This document shows, in pieces, positions 18,248-26,403 of a DNA stretch of 64,000 nucleotides. The notes beneath the pieces are model-generated. The model did not search any database and was not told the origin of the DNA. It saw only the letters and a program-made list of their open reading frames with translations. The translations under genes were made by a program, and so were the position numbers. The stretch's first letter is position 1, and every line of letters begins with the position of its first letter. Source of the DNA: Antarcticibacterium flavum (GTDB lineage: Bacteria > Bacteroidota > Bacteroidia > Flavobacteriales > Flavobacteriaceae); NCBI RefSeq assembly GCF_006159205.1, contig NZ_CP040812.1:3410001-3474000 (forward strand), written 5' to 3'.

Positions 18248-19260
18248 TGGGAAAAACTGTTCTATATATTGGCAACAGGCTTTCTTCATCCAATACCAAC
18301 CCCACCACCCATACCACCCTGGAAGAGGGGTTAAAGGCTGAAGGTTTTGAGGTGATCTCTGCCTCCCCCTTAAAGAACAAGCTGCTAAGGCTGTCGCATA
18401 TGCTGCTGGTGTTCTTCAGAAATTTCCGAAAAGCAAATTACGTCCTCATCGATGTGTACAGTACGCAGAATTTCTGGTACGCGGTGCTGCTGGCAAGACT
18501 TTCAGCAGCATTCTCAAAAAAATATATCCCAATTTTGCACGGGGGAGACCTGAAGAAGAGGTTTCAGCAATCGCCCAAACCTTCAGCAAAACTTCTGAAG
18601 AGGGCTTACTGCATCGTATCCCCTTCAGAATATCTAAAAGCAGAAGTGGAAGCGCTGGGATATACTTCAGTAAAATATATTCCGAATCCGCTGTTCCTCG
18701 CGAAGTATGACTTTCAGCAAAGAACCTCCTTCCAGCCGAAATTATTATGGGTGCGGGCATTTGATGAGATCTACAATCCGCTGCTGGCATTGAAAACGCT
18801 GGAGATCCTCAGACATCAACATCCTTCAGCAGAACTTTGTATGGTGGGGCCGGATAAGGATGGGAGCATGGGGAAGTGCCGTAAATATGCTTCAGAAAAA
18901 GATCTGCAAGTGGATTTCCATGGGAAGCTGAAGAAAAAGAAATGGACGCGCCTGGCTGCGAGCTATGATATTTTCCTGAATACCAGCAATATTGACAATA
19001 CCCCGGTGAGTGTGATCGAGGCGATGGCGCTGGGGCTGCCGGTGGTCTCTACCAACATTGGCGGGCTCCCGTACCTTATTGAAAACGGCGTGGACGGCCT
19101 GCTGGTGCCTCCCAATGATCCCACGGCAATGGAAGCCAAAGTGAGCGCCCTGCTGGAAGATCCCGCTGCTGCAAAGACCATGGCTGCCGCCGGAAGAAAG
19201 AAAAGTACACAATTTGACTGGGAACTTATAAAAGGTCAATGGCATGAGGTTCTTTCCTGA
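18247..19260 (+). CDS. Glycosyltransferase group 1 (GT4), second of a tandem pair
   Basis: 337 residues, a paralogue of the gene before it: both share YIPILHGG(N/D)L, LLWVRAF.(x)n.YNP(L/M)LA, LCMVGP(D/E)KDGSM, YDIFLNT(S/T)NIDNTP and VSVIEAMALGL. Stop and start overlap by one base (TAATG). Duplication followed by divergence, especially in the N-terminal acceptor domain (SSSNTNPTTHTTLEEG), suggests two successive transfers with the same or related donor but different acceptors. Confidence 0.88.
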   Translation: MGKTVLYIGNRLSSSNTNPTTHTTLEEGLKAEGFEVISASPLKNKLLRLSHMLLVFFRNFRKANYVLIDVYSTQNFWYAVLLARLSAAFSKKYIPILHGGDLKKRFQQSPKPSAKLLKRAYCIVSPSEYLKAEVEALGYTSVKYIPNPLFLAKYDFQQRTSFQPKLLWVRAFDEIYNPLLALKTLEILRHQHPSAELCMVGPDKDGSMGKCRKYASEKDLQVDFHGKLKKKKWTRLAASYDIFLNTSNIDNTPVSVIEAMALGLPVVSTNIGGLPYLIENGVDGLLVPPNDPTAMEAKVSALLEDPAAAKTMAAAGRKKSTQFDWELIKGQWHEVLS

Positions 19261-20689
19261 AAATTTTTATCTTAGGGCGAAAGATTCCCCTATGCCGCAA
19301 AAGTCACTGGTCCACTTCGAGATCTCTGAACGTAAGGTGCTGCTGCGCCTTATAGATAATGTGGCGGTGCTGTTTTGCCTTAGCCTGGTGGGCATCATCT
19401 TTGACTACGCGTATTTTAAAGTTACAGATTACCAGTGGGAGTGGGTCTTTATGCTGCTGCTCTACCTAAATATCTTTTCCACAATTTTTGAACTCTATGA
19501 CCTGCAGCAGGCGGGCAGGTTTGAGGCCGTCCTCAAGAACGTGATCCTCACTTCCTCCCTTACGCTGCTGTTCTTTATACTCACGCCGCGTTTAACCCCC
19601 AGCCTTCCCGACTACCGGATACAGATCCTCTTCTTTTTCCTTACGATGACCGGGGCGCTGCTGCTGTGGCGTTATGCCTATATCACCCTTATCTCCTCTG
19701 CGCGATTCTACAAACGCGTGCTGCTCATTGGCGACGCGGGGGAGCTGGATGTGATGGTGGAGGCCCTGCAAAAGAGCGATCCCAATTACGCGGTGATTGG
19801 CTATATAAATACCTCCCATTCCAATAAGCTGCCGCATTCGCCGGACCTCTTGCAATTTACTGCGGAAGAATTATCCTTTGTGCTGAAGGATCAACACATC
19901 AACGAGGTGGTGGTGGCAGGATCTGCCGTGAAGAACAAGGGCGTGAGCATTTCGCTTTTGGAGGAGCTGAACAATTTGCTTATCGAGGGCGTCTCTATAA
20001 AGGATTACACACAGGTGTACGAGGATATTACCTACCGCGTGCCGGTGCAGCATATAGGCAATGACTTCTATAAGTTCTTCCTCTTTAGCCGAAGCAACCA
20101 GAACAAGCTCTACCGCTTCTTCCACAGGATGTTTGACATTTTCACCGCGATAATCGGCCTGCTGCTGTGTGCCCTTATCATTCCCTTCGTATGGCTGGGC
20201 AATCTCTTCGGAAACAAAGGCTGCCTGTTCTATACCCAGGAGCGTATAGGGAAGAACGCGATCCCTTTTAATATTCTGAAATTCCGCACCATGCCCGAGA
20301 ATTCAGAACCAAACGGCCCGCAGTGGTCCCCAAAGAACGACCAACGAATAAGCTGGTTCGGACGACTCCTTCGTCGAACCCGTATCGATGAATTCCCGCA
20401 GTTCTACAATATCCTGAAAGGAGAGATGAGTGTCATTGGCCCCCGCCCCGAGCGTCCTGTCTTTGTAAAGGAGCTAAGCGAAATGATCCCCTTTTACAAA
20501 ACCCGCCACATCATAAAACCCGGCCTCACCGGCTGGGCCCAGGTAAAAGCCAACTACGGCTCGTCGCATGATGATAGTCTGGAGAAGCTCCAATATGACC
20601 TGTATTACATCAAGCACAGGGGGTTGTTTTTGGATCTTAATATTTTGCTCAAGACGTTTAGTACGGTTTTGTTTTTCCGTGGGCACTAG
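19244..20689 (+). CDS. Undecaprenyl-phosphate sugar phosphotransferase (WcaJ/WbaP-type)
   Basis: About 465-481 residues; ATG 19244 overlaps the GT gene by 17 bp and ATG 19292 (MPQKSLVHFEISE) may be the true start. Five membrane helices: four in the first ~150 residues and one near residue 300 (IFTAIIGLLLCALIIPFVWL). A CoA-binding-like middle domain follows (VLLIGDAGELDVMVEALQ). The catalytic C-terminal bacterial sugar transferase domain has ILKFRTMPENSE, RTRIDEFPQFYNILKGEMS, VIGPRPERP and PGLTGWAQVKANYG. It loads the first sugar-1-phosphate onto undecaprenyl phosphate and so starts repeat-unit synthesis. Confidence 0.92.
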   Translation: MRFFPENFYLRAKDSPMPQKSLVHFEISERKVLLRLIDNVAVLFCLSLVGIIFDYAYFKVTDYQWEWVFMLLLYLNIFSTIFELYDLQQAGRFEAVLKNVILTSSLTLLFFILTPRLTPSLPDYRIQILFFFLTMTGALLLWRYAYITLISSARFYKRVLLIGDAGELDVMVEALQKSDPNYAVIGYINTSHSNKLPHSPDLLQFTAEELSFVLKDQHINEVVVAGSAVKNKGVSISLLEELNNLLIEGVSIKDYTQVYEDITYRVPVQHIGNDFYKFFLFSRSNQNKLYRFFHRMFDIFTAIIGLLLCALIIPFVWLGNLFGNKGCLFYTQERIGKNAIPFNILKFRTMPENSEPNGPQWSPKNDQRISWFGRLLRRTRIDEFPQFYNILKGEMSVIGPRPERPVFVKELSEMIPFYKTRHIIKPGLTGWAQVKANYGSSHDDSLEKLQYDLYYIKHRGLFLDLNILLKTFSTVLFFRGH

Positions 20690-20920
20690 GTTAGTATTGA
20701 GATTTTAGATATGAGTATTGAGATTGGGTGGGGGATGGTTTTATGTGTAGAGGTTTCTTTTTTGTATAGTGTAGATTGTATAGTGTATAATGGAACGTGG
20801 GGTGGCGAGAGAGTCTGGAGTCTAGAGTCTAGAGTCTGGACTTGATTGTGAATGGGTTCATGATTTTAATTCAGTTTAGATAATAGGCAGAACAGCTAGC
20901 TGTCGAAAAGAAAACCGGGC

Positions 20921-21278
20921 TCCCCTCCTTTTTTCAAGGAGGGGTGGACGCCTTCGGCGGACGGGGTGGTGCTGGGGGAGTTGGAGGTAGGTTCGTAGTG
21001 GGTGTTAGGTTGGTAGGAGAGTCGCTCGGGGATCATACATAGTCTCGCCTCCTTAGTTTTAATAGTAGTGTGAACAAAAGAGAAAAATCGTCTTATAAAG
21101 AAACCTCACAGGTTTCAAAAACCTGTGAGGTTTGAGCGTGCTCCATTGGGAAAGAGTTCCTAACGAAGATCCAGCCCGGCGAGGGAGACCTACCAGGTTA
21201 TATTCTCTACAAAGGTCATCTCTTCTTGTTGAAGTCTAATTCAGTTAACGAGAAACCTGGCAGGTCTGGTTCGGGGTT
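20921..21278. repeat. Composite repeat A, copy 1
   Basis: Order of parts: GC-rich hairpin (CCCCTCC...GGAGGGG), a linker ending TTTTAATAGTAGTGTGAA, the palindrome AAACCTCACAGG/CCTGTGAGGTTT, a spacer GCTCCATTGGGAAAGAG, and a tail AGAAACCTGGCAGGTCTGG. The GC-rich head here differs most from other copies. Confidence 0.85.
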
Positions 21279-21360
21279 TATATACAGTTGATGCAAAAGT
21301 GAGTGATATCTATTTTTAAACACTTATATAATTGTTGTAATTGCCAATGACACCGGTAAT

Positions 21361-21900
21361 CTTCCCCTCCTCCGGAGGGGTGGCCCCATGGGCCGGGGTG
21401 GGCCTGGGGGAGTTGGAGATAGGGTCCTAGCGGGAGTAAGGTTGTACGACGGTCGCTGGCGGATCATAAATAGTCTCGGCTCCTTAGTTTTAATAGTAGT
21501 GTGAAGAAAACAGAAAAATCGTCTTATGAAGAAACCTCACAGGTTTCAAAAACCTGTGAGGTTTGATCGTTCTCGATGAATAAATAGCTTCTAAGGAAGA
21601 TCCAGCCAGCGAGAAAGACCTACCAGGTTGAATTTCCTGCAAAGTCTATCTATCCTAATTAAAGTTTAATAATGCAAGTGAGAAACCTGGCAGGTCTGGT
21701 TCGGGTTTTCCTTCCTGTTTGTCTTATGAGCACCTGGTTGTAAAACTACGATGAGGGTATAATTCTTTTTCCGCCATCCTAAAGGGTGGCGGAAAAAGCA
21801 TTGTAACTAAAAAGCTTCTCATTTTAATTCCCACCTTTAGGGCCGGGGCATGGAAGTAAAATTTCCGGGATCTTGATTTGAAGAAGGTTACTCTGGAATG
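21361..21900. repeat. Composite repeat A, copy 2 (long form)
   Basis: The same parts as copy 1 plus about 190 bp more (TCTTATGAGCACCTGG to GATTTGAAG) that are shared only with the copy at 23967-24500, to which it is nearly identical. It ends about 100 bp before the PIN toxin-antitoxin pair. Confidence 0.88.
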
Positions 21901-22000
21901 GTAGAGAAGAGGACGCCCAGATTTGATAAATACCATTCTTTTTTAAAAAAGAAGCAGAAAGTTTTATTGAAAATTTATTCTTAGCTTTATAAAAAAAGTG

Positions 22001-22213
22001 ATGGAATCAATTAAGATTGACATATTGAATCCGAAAGCCAAAAAATTGCTCCAAGACCTGGCTGACCTGAATTTGATAAAGATCAGAAAGTCAGATCAAC
22101 CTGATTTTACAGCGCTTCTTACCAAATTAAGGTCAAAGTCTACAGAGGGAATTAGTCCTGAGGAAATTTCTAAAGAAGTAGAGAAGGTGAGGAAATCCCG
22201 CTATGAAAAATAA
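22001..22213 (+). CDS. Putative antitoxin of a PIN-toxin pair
   Basis: 70 residues from ATG 22001 (a GTG lies directly before). Small, highly charged: IKIDILNPKAKKLLQDLADL, then KIRKSDQPDFTALLTKLRSK and a C-terminal acidic/basic helix (EEISKEVEKVRKSRYEK). It overlaps the following PIN-domain gene by 11 bp, the classical antitoxin-toxin layout, and the N-terminal beta-strand plus C-terminal helix fits a VapB-like or orphan AbrB-type antitoxin. It would bind and neutralise the RNase. The family itself is not certain. Confidence 0.7.
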   Translation: MESIKIDILNPKAKKLLQDLADLNLIKIRKSDQPDFTALLTKLRSKSTEGISPEEISKEVEKVRKSRYEK

Positions 22214-22622
22214 GAGGGTAATCCTGGATACCAATCTCTGGATAAGCTACCTTATTACAAACAGCTTCACGGAAATAGATGAATTCATTCAAGATGGAAT
22301 AATTATTTTAGTTTTTTCAGAGGAGCTATTGGATGAGTTTATAGAAGTGGCAAAAAGGCCTAAACTCAGAAAATTTTTTGCAACGAAAGATGTAGAAAGC
22401 TTATTAACCACTTTTAATGAATTTGCCGAATTAATAGCCATTGAATCACAGATCGATGTATGCCGGGACAAGAAAGATAATTTTTTGCTCAACCTTGCTA
22501 TAGATGGAAAAGCAGATTATTTAGTAACAGGAGATAAAGATTTATTGGTACTGAAAAAGATTGATAAAACCCATATACTCACCTATCGGGAATTGGTGGA
22601 GAAATTAAAGGGAAATTCTTAA
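22203..22622 (+). CDS. PIN-domain toxin (VapC-like ribonuclease, PIN_3)
   Basis: 139 residues. The PIN core is visible: RVILDTNLWISYL with the first metal-binding Asp at residue 9 and the following Asn, EELLDEFIEVAKRPKL with the central Glu, and the C-terminal acidic cluster DKKDNFLLNLAIDGKADYLV then TGDKDLL. This is the 'putative toxin-antitoxin system toxin component, PIN family' type, which cleaves RNA with divalent metal. It overlaps its antitoxin by 11 bp, and its stop overlaps the convergent gene on the other strand. Confidence 0.88.
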   Translation: MKNKRVILDTNLWISYLITNSFTEIDEFIQDGIIILVFSEELLDEFIEVAKRPKLRKFFATKDVESLLTTFNEFAELIAIESQIDVCRDKKDNFLLNLAIDGKADYLVTGDKDLLVLKKIDKTHILTYRELVEKLKGNS

Positions 22623-22855
22623 TTACTAAGATCTGCAATTAGATGATCTAAATTTTTATCAAACTCATCCAGTTCCATTAAAGTCGATTCTCCAGAATCA
22701 ATTGCATAAATTTCATTTTCCAGCTGTTCCTGCACAGAGGAAAAAGTATTTTTTCCTTCCACAAACTGTATCTCTTCCTGATCGAGTTTTTTTAGAAACC
22801 ACAATAGATGTTGATAGGTTTCCTCATTCTTGATTTTAATATGCAGTGTATTCAT
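22619..22855 (-). CDS. Small acidic antitoxin-like protein, no visible toxin partner
   Basis: 78 residues, acidic. NTLHIKIKNEETYQHLLWFL is an N-terminal strand-helix as in RelB-like or DUF-type Bacteroidota antitoxins, followed by LENEIYAIDSGESTLMELDE. It is convergent with the PIN toxin and overlaps its stop by 4 bp. No toxin gene lies downstream or upstream on the same strand, so it may be an orphan antitoxin. The function is inferred only from size and neighbourhood. Confidence 0.5.
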   Translation of the reverse strand: MNTLHIKIKNEETYQHLLWFLKKLDQEEIQFVEGKNTFSSVQEQLENEIYAIDSGESTLMELDEFDKNLDHLIADLSN

Positions 22856-23154
22856 GTTCTTTTTTTATAAAGATAAGAATATGTGCTGAATGTGTAAGGT
22901 GAATTTTAACAGAGAGCGTCTAGAATCTAGAGGCTAAAGACTGGACTTGATTGTGACTGGGTTCATGTGTAGGGGTTCTTTTTTGTATACTGTAGGCTGT
23001 ATACTGTATAATGTGGGTTTCAGAGAGTCTATAGTCTGGAGGCTGGATTTGCTTGTGACGAGCTGGATGTTTTCTCCTCTTTCCTGTCATCCTGAGACCT
23101 GCGGTAAAAAATTTACCTAGCGTGAGGTGATGACGTATGAATATCATCAATGAA

Positions 23155-23440
23155 TATAATATTCTTCTTTGCAGAATTTCTCCCGGCCTACGAAAGTTTA
23201 TCGTAAAATTTGAAATGAGGTGGCGTAAGAATTTTAGGCTGTTTGAGCGAAACGTAGTATTCTCGTCAGAATACACATTCCCGCGAGTTCCTAAAATTTA
23301 GCCACCGAATGATATATTTAGATAAGGTTTCGTAAGCCTAGACTTTTTTCCTTCTTTTTTTTGCAACCGACGACCAGAGGGAGAGGATTGCAGCAAAAAA
23401 GAAGGAGCGGTCTTATGAAAGGGGGATAAACTCGACACCG
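23155..23440 (-). repeat. Dispersed repeat E, inverted copy
   Basis: The reverse complement reads as the copies near 32085-32300 and 58560-58830: GTCTAGGCTTACGAAA, TCATTCGGTGGCTAAATTTT, AGGAACTCGCG, then CGCTCAAACAG and ATTTTACGATAAACTTTCGT. It is probably a non-autonomous mobile or REP-type element; no coding capacity is conserved between copies. Confidence 0.75.
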
Positions 23441-23692
23441 TTTCTTCCATAATAGAAAGGAAAATATACTCCAATGAAATACGTCAATGATAACGAAGTG
23501 AAGGATCCCTACCCCCGGTGCAGAGGGAAGGGGCCGCAGCTAAAACAAACAGATTATCCATTGACCCAAAACTGCAAGGACTCGCTTCTCCTCCCGCAGA
23601 CATTCAAAGAGAAGGTATCATTATCATCCTCGCCAGAGATCCTTAGTCGCGCGAAAAAGCGCTCCGCAGGATGACAAAATAGGGGGATGAGA

Positions 23693-23955
23693 GTTCCCCT
23701 CCTCCGGAGGGGTGGCCCCGTGGGCCGGGGTGGGCTGGGGGAATTTGAGATAAGGTCGTATTGAGATTAAAATTGGTAGGAGAGTCGCTGGCAGATCATA
23801 AATAGTCTCGCCTCCCTAGTTTTAATAGTAGTGTGAAGAAAAAAGAAAAATCGTCTTAGGAAGGTTTGAACGTGCTCCATTGGGAAAGAGTTCCTAAGGA
23901 AAATCCAGCCCAGCGAGTAAAACCTACCAGGTGAAATTCACGAAAAAGGTCATCG
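23693..23955. repeat. Composite repeat A, copy 3, lacking its palindrome
   Basis: Carries the GC-rich head and the linker up to AATCGTCTTAGGAA, then jumps directly to GGTTTGAACGTGCTCC. The 30-odd-bp AAACCTCACAGG...CCTGTGAGGTTT hairpin present in other copies is missing, and the copy ends early. Confidence 0.8.
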
Positions 23956-23966
23956 ATACCCGTACT

Positions 23967-24500
23967 CTTCCCCGCCTCTGGAGGGGTGGCCCCATGGGCC
24001 GGGGTGGGCCTAGGGGAATTGGGAAAGGTGTCGTACCGGGAGTAGGGTTGGTAGGATAGTCGCTGGCGGATCATAAATAGTCTCGGCTCCTTAGTTTTAA
24101 TAGTAGTGTGAAGAAAACAGAAAAATCGTCTTAGGAAGAAACCTCACAGGTTTCAAAAACCTGTGAGGTTTGATCGTTCTCGATAAATAAATAGCTTCTA
24201 AGGAAGATCCAGCCAGCGAGAAAGACCTACCAGGTTGAATTTCCTGCAAAGTCTATCTATCCTAATTAAAGTTTAATAATGCAAGTGAGAAACCTGGCAG
24301 GTCTGGTTCGGGGTTTCCTTCCTGTATATCTTATGAGCACCTGGGTGTAAAACCACGATGAGGGTATAATTCTTTTTCCACTTTGCCCCGCCCTAAAGGG
24401 TGGCGGAAAAAGCATTGTAACTAAAAAGCTTCTCATTTTTAATTCCCACCCTATAGGACCGGGGCATGGAATTAAAATGATCGGAATTATGATTTGAAGG
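23967..24500. repeat. Composite repeat A, copy 4 (long form)
   Basis: Nearly identical to 21361-21900 over its full length in the same orientation, including the extended tail. Together the two copies flank the PIN module and its convergent neighbour as direct repeats. Confidence 0.88.
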
Positions 24501-24583
24501 AAAGTCCCGGAGATTTCTAATCAATTGGCGCATCATTCCGTAGGCACTTTTTTCCTATCTTTAATAAATCAGGAAATAAGATT

Positions 24584-24808
24584 ATGAAATTGAAAGACCG
24601 CATAATTCAGAAAATAGAAAACCTTCGGGATGAAGAGTCTTTGCTTCAGCTTGAAAGATGGCTGGATGCTATTTCTGCTGTTGATGAAACTTTCAGCAGG
24701 GAGGAAATAAATTCTGTAATGGAAGGGTATTCTCAATATGAAAATTCTGAACTAATGGATCAGGAAGAAGTAAATCGCTCGTTTGAAGAATGGAGCAGAG
24801 GAAAATAA
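24584..24808 (+). CDS. Small antitoxin-like protein
   Basis: 74 residues, acidic, mostly helical: MKLKDRIIQKIENLRDEES, LLQLERWLDAISAVDETFS, and an acidic C-terminus ending FEEWSRGK. Such short acidic two-helix proteins occur as antitoxins in Bacteroidota. No toxin frame follows it; the next pair begins 77 bp on. It may be the antitoxin of a lost module or act with the adjacent ParE-like toxin. Function not established. Confidence 0.5.
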   Translation: MKLKDRIIQKIENLRDEESLLQLERWLDAISAVDETFSREEINSVMEGYSQYENSELMDQEEVNRSFEEWSRGK

Positions 24809-24859
24809 AATGCTAAGCCCATCGGCATACCCTGTTTAATAAGTTAGATAAGAAATCAT

Positions 24860-24867
24860 TATTTTTG
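24860..24867 (+). promoter_or_regulatory. Candidate -7 box (TATTTTTG) of a TA operon
   Basis: An exact TAnnTTTG match 18 bp before the antitoxin ATG. No clear -33 element is seen at the usual spacing. Confidence 0.4.
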
Positions 24868-24884
24868 TTATAAATTATTCGGAA

Positions 24885-25106
24885 ATGGATATTAAGGCGG
24901 AAAAAATTAAACTGATTAAATTGCTGCTGGACACAGACAATCCGCAGATTATTCATTCTATAAGGCAGATTTTTATAAAAGAAAAATCCACCGATTTTTG
25001 GGACGAACTTTCTCCCGACCATCAAAAAGAAATCCTTGAAGCCTCTGCCGAAATAGAGCAAGGAAAAACAACTGACTACGAAACCTTCATGTCTCAACAT
25101 AGGTGA
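24885..25106 (+). CDS. RelB/ParD-like antitoxin (Bacteroidota type)
   Basis: 73 residues: MDIKAEKIKLIKLLLDTDNP, then QIIHSIRQIFIKEKSTDFWD and ELSPDHQKEILEASAEIEQG with C-terminal TTDYETFMSQHR. The 'EIEQGKTTDYETFMSQ' type of ending is common to antitoxins placed before ParE/RelE-like toxins in this phylum. Its stop overlaps the toxin start (TGATG). It would repress the operon and neutralise the toxin. Confidence 0.75.
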   Translation: MDIKAEKIKLIKLLLDTDNPQIIHSIRQIFIKEKSTDFWDELSPDHQKEILEASAEIEQGKTTDYETFMSQHR

Positions 25107-25407
25107 TGGTGAGAAAGGTTGTTATCTCAAAAATCGCTGAACGTAAACTAGAGAAACTTTTTCAATATTTACTGGAAAATTTGTCGGAAAAGGTGAAATC
25201 TAATTTTATTAGAAAATTGGATAGAGACATTGCGCTCATAATATCACAACCAGAAAGTTTTCCGCGATCTGAGAAAGACCCCAGATTGAGAAATGTGTCG
25301 TTACCAGGCAAACGACTTTATATTTTAGGTTTGATGATCAAGAAATTAAAATTCTAACAATTTTTGACAACCGACAAGATCCTGAAAAATTGAAATCTGA
25401 TATTTAA
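25106..25407 (+). pseudogene. ParE/RelE-family toxin, frameshifted
   Basis: Frame 1 reads MVRKVVISKIAERKLEKLFQ and on to PRSEKDPRLR, the first two-thirds of a ParE toxin. It then runs out of register to a stop at 25357. In the neighbouring frame the normal end of the family continues at once: KCVVTRQTTLYFRFDDQEIK then ILTIFDNRQDPEKLKSDI, stop 25407. One missing A in the AAA run at 25291-25293 explains it; restoring it gives exactly 100 codons. Either a true inactivation that leaves the antitoxin behind, a phase-variable run, or a sequencing error. Confidence 0.85.
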
Positions 25408-25447
25408 TAAGAATTTTCGTTTAAGGATTCTTTTACTGAGTATCCGA

Positions 25448-25650
25448 AAAACCAAGAAAAATTGTCTTGCTAAGGAAACCTCACAGGTCTCCAAGACCTG
25501 TGAGGTTTGAGCGCGCTCCATTGGGAAAAGGTTTCTAAGAAAGGTCCTGCCAGCGAGGTAGACCTACCAGGTTGAATTTCCTGCGAACTCTATTTATCCT
25601 TTTTAAGTTTAATCTACAAAAAGAGAAACCTGGCAGGTCTGGTGTCGGGG
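25448..25650. repeat. Composite repeat A, copy 5 (short)
   Basis: Lacks the GC-rich head; starts near the palindrome AAACCTCACAGG...CCTGTGAGGTTT and ends with AGAAACCTGGCAGGTCTGG. It lies directly downstream of the frameshifted ParE toxin. Confidence 0.8.
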
Positions 25651-25674
25651 TAAAAGTTTGTTCTCCGGTTTAAT

Positions 25675-26251
25675 CTTGCAGCACGTTTCCGCAGAAAATT
25701 TTAGTGGACCTCCAAGCTTCACCCCCGCCCGGGATCCTTACTCGCGCAAAAAAGCGCACCGCAGGATGACAAAAAAGGAGGGTAATTCAAGAAAATAAAG
25801 TAATCAACAATTTAGCACCCTGCCACGGAGAGTGAAGCGAGCCAACAGTTACTTATAACACGCCCTGACTATCCACTCTCCATTTTTTTCAACTAACAGT
25901 CGACAACCGATAACTGACAACTTTTTCAACTTACAACTTACGGCCTACAACTTGATTTTGCAGCCCGTTTCCGCAGAAAATTTTAGTGGACCTCCAAGCT
26001 TCACCCCCGCCCGGGATCCTTACTCGCGCAAAAAAGCGCTCCGCAGGATGACAAAAAAAGGGGGGCACTCTCCACTTTTTTCAAACCGACAACCGACAAC
26101 CGATAACTGACAACTTTTTCAACTTACAACTTACGGCCTACAACTTGATTTTGCAGCACGTTTCCGCAGAAAATTCTGGTATATCCCCACCTCTCACCCC
26201 CGCCCGGGATCCTTAGTCGCGCAAAAAAGCGCTCCGCAGGATGACAAAAAA
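25675..26251. repeat. Three tandem-like REP units with heptamer spacers
   Basis: Unit: TTGCAGCACGTTTCCGCAG, a variable middle, CACCCCCGCCCGGGATCCTT, then a GCGC-AAAAAA-GCGC hairpin and CGCAGGATGACAAAA. Three units in the same orientation; spacers carry (CGACAAC)n and (TTACAAC)n words. Related single units lie near 23625-23685 and 42058-42112. Confidence 0.85.
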
Positions 26252-26273
26252 AGGGGGCACTCTCCACTTTTTT

Positions 26274-26370
26274 CAACCTACAACCTACAACCTACAACCT
26301 ACAACCGACAACTTTTCAACCTACAACCTACAACCTACAACCTACAACTGATAACCTACAACCGCTAACC
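26274..26370. repeat. CTACAAC-type heptamer array
   Basis: About 13 imperfect units of CTACAAC with CGACAAC and TGATAAC variants, interrupted once by TTTTCAAC. Immediately downstream of the lnt stop. Confidence 0.85.
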
Positions 26371-26403
26371 CTTCCCCTCTCCCCCTTTGGTGGCCGGGGG
26401 GCT

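Larger units (their letters stand above)
20690..21997. other. Gene-free region with two copies of a composite repeat
   Basis: After the glycan locus there is no gene for 1.3 kb. It starts with heptameric words (ATTGAGA, TCTAGAG, about 20696-20845), then two copies of a composite repeat of about 350-540 bp (see separate entries), with small palindromes. No RNA gene was recognised. Confidence 0.6.
22856..24583. other. Gene-free repeat-rich region between TA genes
   Basis: 1.7 kb with no convincing gene. From left: heptameric TCTAGAG-type words (22916-22945), a family E repeat on the - strand (about 23155-23440), a REP-like element with a GCGC-AAAA-GCGC hairpin (about 23625-23685), composite repeat A copies 3 and 4, and an AT-rich end with TATCTTTA about 30 bp before the next gene. 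Short frames of 60-120 codons here are repeat translations. Confidence 0.6.
25408..26403. other. Gene-free repeat cluster before lnt
   Basis: No gene. Composite repeat A copy 5 (25448-25650), then three copies of a ~105-bp REP-like unit (about 25675-25780, 25958-26060, 26151-26251) separated by CGACAAC/CTACAAC heptamer stretches, and a last heptamer array (26274-26370) ending in a C-rich/G-rich stretch. Confidence 0.65.

Noticed and set aside
17822..18289. A 155-codon open frame on the - strand opposite the glycosyltransferase pair
   Set aside because: It is the shadow of a GC-rich coding region; the + strand has clear GT4 motifs throughout.
22920..23276. A 118-codon open frame on the - strand
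   Set aside because: It runs through TCTAGAG heptamers and a family E repeat; composition and lack of any motif show that it is not a gene.
23474..23674. A 66-codon open frame on the + strand
   Set aside because: It covers a REP-like hairpin unit found elsewhere without an open frame.
25675..26251. CRISPR-like spaced repeats (three ~105-bp units)
   Set aside because: The units are too long, the spacers are heptamer repeats and not unique, and no cas genes are near.
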